Made by a program: the position numbers and the translations under genes | Source: Ophiothrix spiculata | Taxonomy: Eukaryota > Echinodermata > Ophiuroidea > Amphilepidida > Ophiotrichidae | Assembly: GCA_000969725.1 (NCBI GenBank) | Contig: JXSR01S061886.1 | Length of the DNA stretch: 25,259 bases | Direction: 5' to 3' (one strand) | Shown: one piece after another, positions 20,182-25,259 of the stretch | How positions within the stretch are numbered: the first letter of the stretch is position 1 | Layout of the letters: each line of letters opens with the position of its first letter | The notes under the pieces: model-generated | Database searches by the model: none | The model's input: only the letters and a program-made list of their open reading frames with translations | Told to the model about the DNA's origin: nothing

Positions 20182-20696
20182 AAAAGTTTGGATTTGCCAC
20201 TCATAATCTATCATATTTATCTTCAATCCTACAAAATATGAACTTATATGTATACGGAAATGTATACTTAAGATTTGAAACTGTCATGTTTTTTGACCAC
20301 TCATTATCTTATTCACAAATTTGTCTGTTATGGGCCCTATATAGTTTCCTGTCAATTCAACACTGAACACCACAACACTGAACACCATATACCAGACAAA
20401 AGACCATGAAATAGTCCAGATGGCATCATCACAATATTGGCAATCATTATCAATTGCTTTCCAATTTCCATAATAAATATGATGAATTTATTTCCACAAA
20501 TCATTATTTCTCTACTTGCATGTACATAGCTTTGTGTTAGTTTACCAATAATGCACATGTATTACAATCTTAATTTTCTTGTGTCATGTGTGTTCGTCTG
20601 TATCCGATTTCTCATCCTAAAGGGTGCAATACTCAAACAGGTTAAGACAATAAGTGGTTATTGCATTCGGAAAGGATGCGACATGTCCAGAGTCCT
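20181..20696. other. No feature seen
   Basis: AT-rich spacer between two inverted-repeat elements. A short direct repeat, AACACTGAACACCA-like, lies near 20360-20390. Confidence 0.4.
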
Positions 20697-20940
20697 AGGT
20701 CCGTATGCACAAAAGTGGTTTAAGAGTTAGACCAGGTTTAAGTGAAATTTTGTTTCGTAGATAATTGTATTTTCCTCAACAAATATCATCATATTTAGTG
20801 TTATTTGTAAGATTTTTGGTTGAATCTTCAATATTCTAAAGCTCTTATAGTTCAAAAATACTTCAAGGTCCTTTTATGGCAGTTGTAATTTTGACTTAGA
20901 CCTGGTCTAACTATTAAACCTCTTTTGTGCATACGAACCT
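20697..20940. mobile_element. 244-bp MITE with 50-bp inverted repeats
   Basis: The arms (20697-20746 and 20891-20940) begin AGGTCCGTATGCACAAAAG and AGGTTCGTATGCACAAAAG. They share GTTAGACCAGGT and match over about 50 bp with roughly six differences. Interior AT-rich and non-coding. The GGTYCGTATGCAC ends recall Harbinger/IS4EU-type elements, but no target duplication can be confirmed. Confidence 0.82.
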
Positions 20941-22356
20941 TGTCTTTGTTCCGCCAAGATATGTTTCACATGAAATCCTATCTATTGAAGTCTTGTTTGA
21001 GAATTGTTCAATTAATTGTTGTACATTGTATTACACAATGGCACCTAAAATCTTATCTTTTTTTCTAAAAATCATATCTAAAATCTTTTTTTTTTTTCTT
21101 CTTCTGCACTTGTTATTTTTGTTTTAAACAACTATTACAGGTTAACCAACGCACCCATTCTTGATCACTGAGATTTGGCCCTTAACATGTAATAAAAAAG
21201 TTTATGGTTAAGCCGAAAAAATCATTATGAGCAAAATATTATCAATAAGCAGAGTTATCTATGACCAACAAACATGAACAAGCTTGATGTATCATACAAA
21301 CATTACTTAATGAAAGCAAATAATTGAAATTCAAATATAAACGTTACACAGTATGTTGTTAAACATCAAAGCCAATATCCTATTGAGTAAAACGAAGCAA
21401 TAAAACGTCCCAGTCAGACGCCTTCATCCCGTTCCACGTATACCCGTCAACATTCATCTCGGGACAGGCTCTGAATATAAATATACCACCTTCCTTTTAT
21501 CAAGTTTCTGCTCGAGTCAATGTTGATAAAACACACACAAACAACACGCGGCGCACCATGTCCAGAATTCCACAGAGCCCCTGTGGCGTTTCAAATCACA
21601 ACAAAATACATAAGACTTATGCAGTACATTCCTAGCAGCACCATGCCACCCCACTGTTCCTTCAAGTCTCTTTTAAAACTACTAAACCGTTGCATCAATT
21701 TTTATCTTTTTAAAACCTAAACGAACTAGGACACGTCCCTGAAGAGCATAAAACATGAAATCTTACCTGAATCTGAACAAAATGCAAAGCGTGTCATCCA
21801 CTGTTTTCTTTCCTACCGTTTATTACACAGCTTGGTTAATATGCGCAATGCCCTCAATAACCCAATGTGGCAATCTTGCTGGGCTTAATTCACACATAGA
21901 ATATAAGAGAGAATTTGATACAAATTCGGAGGGTCTAATAAAGCAAGCATGTTTATTTCCAGCATCTTCAGTCAATATTGAATCTGAAATAAGCCTGAAT
22001 TCCAAATATCCTGACTTGAATTGCTTGACAAGGCAAAGACCCTCAATACAAGGATCACTTGATGGCAGAATTTGTCTGTAAACAGTTTAAAGATAAGACA
22101 AATAAACATGCATGGCCATGCATTAGCTTTGCACCTTTGTGATGGTTTAGTTAATACCAGCATTCAGGACACACACCACTAAATAAAGTTGTTGTAGATA
22201 TTAGGGAAAGTTATTAGAAGAACTAATTGGGTCATTTAGAATAAGGTTCAGCCAGATAGCATAAATTGTGAGGTTTACCTCTAACAGACCCAAATTTCAC
22301 TAAAATATCCTTTTTAAAATCACACATACAAAGTTTGAATTCGTCATAGAAGGGCT
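20941..22356. other. No gene seen; unsupported open frames on both strands
   Basis: A plus-strand frame of 108 codons (21755-22081) and overlapping minus-strand frames of about 60 codons lie here, none with a known domain. A minus-strand donor-like site, GATTCAG then GTAAGAT, lies near 21769, but the minus frame ends in TAA before reaching it. I call no gene. Confidence 0.35.
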
Positions 22357-22609
22357 TACACGTGATGGCTCACCCCAAAAGGGGGGACTTTGAAGATGAT
22401 ATCAATTTTGATTTTATTATTTCATATTACAGCATTTTCTAAGCTTTAAAATGACACCTTACTTGTTGAAAATGATCAAGGTGATCAAATTTTACAACAG
22501 GAAATCTGTTTGAAATTCTTATTATTTTCTTTATTTTTTGCTATTTTCATCAGTTTCTCGAAGTGTTCTATCGCAAAGTCCCCCTTTTCGGGGTGAGTCA
22601 TCATATATA
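22357..22609 (+). mobile_element. CATATGTGA-type MITE, 253 bp (family C, copy 1)
   Basis: Inverted repeats of 36 bp (22357-22392 and 22574-22609) read TACACGTGATGGCTCACCCC and TATATATGATGACTCACCCC, then a G-rich run and GACTTTG. The core AAGCTTTAAAATGACACC is at 22441-22458, 84 bases from the left end. Two more copies lie at 24453-24943. A SINE head starts about eight bases past the right end, in the same orientation. Confidence 0.88.
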
Positions 22610-22616
22610 CAGGGAC

Positions 22617-22715
22617 CAAATTACTGGCCTGGCAGAGAGACTCAGTGGAGAATTGATTGTATTTTCAATTCTTTGAGGCATGGGGGTCACAGGTTCAAAT
22701 CCTGGTGAAAACACT
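22617..22715 (+). mobile_element. tRNA-headed SINE beside the family C MITE
   Basis: The head ACCAAATTACTGGCCTGGCAG is followed by the A-box-like TGGCAGAGAGACTCAGTGG. Next come a perfect 8-bp stem (AGAATTGA, eight-base loop, TCAATTCT) in the anticodon-arm position and a B box, GGTTCAAATCC, at 22692-22702. The head aligns with the minus-strand copy beside MITE copy 2 at 24452. Confidence 0.65.
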
Positions 22716-23229
22716 TTCTTACCCCTCTATTTTCAAAAGCTATACAAATTCGCTCATGTAAGAAACTCCATTGATTATTTGTTTGGAATATAATGCAATA
22801 ATTATGCAGACAACAATTTTTTGAAATTTAATATGTTCCTGCTTAATCAAACATAAAATAAAACAAAAATAAATTTGAAAGCACAAAATACCAGCAAAGA
22901 TATTTCAATTGCAAAAGATGCGAATTCAATTCATGCATGAAATATTCAAGTCCACTCTTAATTTAATTACCGTTACCTGCATCAATATTTTGATTCAGAA
23001 CACAACAATCAATTTAAATATTTAAATCATAGATACGTCCATGGTATAATCCTGTTAAATATTTCTGCTTCAAATGACTCACAAAGGCGCAGAGAAGCGA
23101 TTCCTACAAACCGTTAGTGCACACGGTGGAAAAGTCTGTTTTGCAGGAAAGTGTACTGCCATATTGAAACCGATTCCTTGATTAAAATGGCCTTCAGGAG
23201 AATGGAGAAATTTTGTCTCGTTATCTCAC
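22716..23229. other. No feature seen
   Basis: AT-rich spacer; SINE tail length unknown. Confidence 0.4.
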
Positions 23230-23400
23230 CCAGAATGTGGGAGTATTGTACACCTGGGGGATACTTGGTACAAAAGGGGTTATGGGGATGTGCCACAAAT
23301 TCGGGTAGCAAAATCAGGCTCTCTGGTATTTCAATCGGCCCTTTTTCTCACAAAATGTGGTATTTTAATATGTTCATTTTTCAAAGTGTCTAAAATTTGT
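23230..23400 (+). repeat. Possible dispersed repeat, uncertain
   Basis: GGGGGATACTTGGTACAAAA followed by GGTTATGGGGATGTGCCAC resembles a GTACTCC..GGTATGTGCC dispersed repeat that I recall from several marine invertebrate genomes. An 80-codon frame through it (23151-23393) shows no domain. Limits and family are uncertain. Confidence 0.25.
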
Positions 23401-24359
23401 GTCAAATGTGAAAGTTGGCATTTTAAAATGAACAAATTATGACTGGTAAGAAATTTTTTGTCAAGAAAGAAGTATAAACCAAATGCACACAGACACATGT
23501 ACTTATTATATACTGATGCATGTGGAATTAAATTCTGTACATCCAAAAATGGTCATAACATGAAAAATATGAAACCTAAAGCAACTAAAATTTCTAGAGG
23601 GTATCAACACAAATCTACCCAAAGAAAATGAGTCAGTCAAAAAGTCATGGGCGATTGGGGCACCCTCTAATAATGTTACTCTAACTATATTTACAACATT
23701 CCAGCACAGGTTTAAGTAATCTTCAATATTTCCAAAGTGCCCTTTTTAGCTGTAACTGTTATTACATTACATGTTCACTAATTTGTAATACTGGATCATG
23801 TAAAGCGGACACCACTTTCATTTGTGCCACGCACATCCTATTTTCTTTCTTAATCTTGGAAAAGGTTTTTAAGTTTTCCACAATCCATTTATTTATAAGA
23901 AATCATGTATCTGCTCATTGCATGTAATTTGATTATGCATATGTAAATGGTTGTAAATTGGAGAAATAAATGGAGGTACGCTAAGAAGGATCAAGTTTAA
24001 TTGCAAATCGATCTTACTGCTTTTAAGACCATCTTGCTATTCAAAAAATTCTCCTAATATCAGCACATTATATATATTTCAAGGTCAAACAGGGAAATGG
24101 AAAAAAAATCAAATTTATCTTTGATGGAAAATATAGATTTTCCAAATAGCTCTAGCCATCCATCAACCACTTATCTTCAGGGGAAGGGTTAAAACTGAAA
24201 TTGCCATCGTGCTTGATGGTGAGCAAAAAACATTCATGTCCAGTGGAAACAAGGGTTCTATTAAAAATAGCCTTAAATGGTGCTGAGTTTTGGAAAGATA
24301 TTTTTCTGTATAACCCCATGTGGCATTTCATTAATTTTCAAACTTCATTTAGCATGTTC
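23401..24359. other. No feature seen
   Basis: AT-rich spacer. A weak inverted pair, CTAGAGGGTA near 23594 and CACCCTCTAA near 23661, is too short to call an element. Confidence 0.4.
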
Positions 24360-24452
24360 ACTGGGATTCGAACTTAGGACCTCTCGTATCCCAATCCCAT
24401 GTCCAACCATGCCAAGCTGTTCAGGGGCACTGCCCAGCAGCAATTTGATGCA
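24360..24452 (-). mobile_element. tRNA-headed SINE, best-preserved copy
   Basis: On the minus strand the head is CATCAAATTGCTGCTGGGCA, with the A-box-like TGGCATGGTTGGA at 24414-24402 and the B box AGTTCGAATCC at 24374-24364. ATGGGATTGGGAT between them matches the copies at 2583 and 5386. Its 5' end meets the end of MITE copy 2. Open frames crossing here on both strands are SINE and MITE sequence. Confidence 0.72.
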
Positions 24453-24699
24453 CATATGTGATAGCTCACCCCGAAAAGGGGGACTTTGTGAATGAACACT
24501 TTTCAAGAAACTGGTGAAACTAGGCAGCAAAAATTTAAAGAAAATGAAAGAATTTCCATCATATTTTCTGTTGTAAAATGTGATCGCCTTGATCAATTTC
24601 AACAAGCAAGGTGTGATTTTAAAGCTTAGAAAATGCTGTAACAGATGAAATGATAAAATTAAAATTTATATCATTTGCAAAGCCCCCCATCATATATGT
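24453..24699 (-). mobile_element. Family C MITE, copy 2, reversed
   Basis: The window-left end CATATGTGATAGCTCACCCC continues to GGGGACTTTG. The interior is the reverse complement of copy 3, with the core on the minus strand near 24611-24627. The end near 24680-24699 reads CAAAGCCCCCC then ATCATATATG. About 15 bases of the expected inverted repeat are missing there, so this end is damaged. Confidence 0.82.
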
Positions 24700-24943
24700 G
24701 ATGGCTAACCCGAAAGGGGGGACTTTGCAGATGATATCAATTTTATCATTTCATCTGTTGCAGCATTTTCTAAGCTTTAAAATGACACCTTACTTGTTGA
24801 ATTGATCAAGGCAATCAATTTTTACAACAGGAAATCTGCTGGAAATTCTTATTATTTTCTTTATGTTTTGCTGCCTATTTTCACCTGTTTCTTGAAAGTG
24901 TTCTGTCGTAAAGTCCCCTTTTCGAGGCGAGTCATCACATATA
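24691..24943 (+). mobile_element. Family C MITE, copy 3
   Basis: The left end CATATATGTGATGGCTAACC goes on to GGGGGGACTTTG. The core AAGCTTTAAAATGACACC starts at 24772, 81 bases in. The right end carries GTCCCCTTTTCGAGGCGAGT and then CATCACATATA at 24933-24943. It is highly similar to copy 1 along its length and lies head to head with copy 2, sharing the CATATATG junction. Confidence 0.86.
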
Positions 24944-25170
24944 AGACTCCAATCTATGATATATTCACACTTTTGTAGCATTTGGGATCATCAGATACTT
25001 TGCTTTCAAGAGGATGAAACCGGTGAAAGTGTAATAAGTGTCCCCATTCCACTCCCAGACTCATCTAGTGCAATGATGTTGCGGTACATTCTGTCAACTT
25101 TTGCAAGAAATCGCTTCTCCATAATGACAAATTATCTAAGTTCATGTCCAATCTCCTTCTCTAAAATGCT

Positions 25171-25259
25171 ACACTCTTAGAAGGCCGGGATCAAATATAC
25201 GAGTAGTTTTCCGGATCATTTTATTTTGATCCTTTAAGGATCACTTTTGATCCAACGTG
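25171..25259 (+). mobile_element. Possible start of a DNA element running off the window
   Basis: CACTCTTAGAAGG resembles a common MITE terminus (CACTCTTAGAAA type). It is followed by several GGATCA/TGATCC words in both orientations, a pattern of subterminal repeats. The other end would lie outside, so this is tentative. Confidence 0.3.

Noticed and set aside
21755-22163. Plus-strand frame of 108 codons and minus-strand frames near a CAG/GTAAGAT donor
   Set aside because: No domain. The minus frame ends in TAA before the donor, and the plus frame lacks splice or promoter support.
24277-24981. Open frames of 63-86 codons
   Set aside because: They translate the SINE at 24360-24452 and the MITE copies beside it.
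1-25259. CRISPR array, prokaryotic operon or phage genes
   Set aside because: No regular short repeats with unique spacers, no ribosome-binding-site-linked genes, and base composition and repeats are those of an animal nuclear genome.

Overview
The window looks like intergenic or intronic DNA from an animal nuclear genome. It is AT-rich, has no long open frame, and has a 714-base assembly gap. Short inverted-repeat DNA transposons (MITEs), tRNA-headed SINEs and tandem repeats fill much of it. The tRNA-headed repeat at 15.9 kb has a tail like the SINEs I know from invertebrate deuterostomes, so an echinoderm or related marine invertebrate is my best guess. This is inference; no gene here fixes the species.

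Layout. 1-216: GC-rich edge whose minus strand reads as a proline-rich peptide, possibly a coding exon cut by the window edge. 1.0-1.8 kb: a TTAA-flanked MITE and a first CATATGTGA-type MITE. 2.6-6.4 kb: three SINE copies, a degenerate ~140-bp tandem repeat, an 87-bp tandem duplication, a four-to-five unit ~200-bp tandem array and a 300-bp MITE. 6.5-9.5 kb: four more inverted-repeat elements, one with a TAA duplication like PIF/Harbinger and one whose ends carry ZNF143/Staf-like motifs. 11.3-11.5 kb: a MITE with 45-bp inverted repeats. 13.1-13.8 kb: gap. 14.4-14.65 kb: a GC-rich island. 15.4-15.8 kb: two competing weak exon candidates. 15.9-16.7 kb: a SINE split by a 597-bp foldback element with exact TTAA duplications. 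16.8-16.94 kb: a CAG...CTG MITE. 17.6 kb: a weak terminal-exon candidate. 20.0-20.9 kb: two inverted-repeat elements. 22.36-22.71 kb and 24.36-24.94 kb: three copies of another CATATGTGA-type MITE. Two of these run directly into SINE heads, and two lie head to head as a ~490-bp palindrome.

No gene is annotated with confidence. The main signal is in the repeats. MITE families with different end sequences share the outermost bases (CATATGTGA-like) and an internal core, AAGCTTTAAARTGA, at a nearly constant 77-86 bases from one end. They appear to be lineages of one transposon group mobilised in trans. No transposase frame is present, so every element here is non-autonomous.
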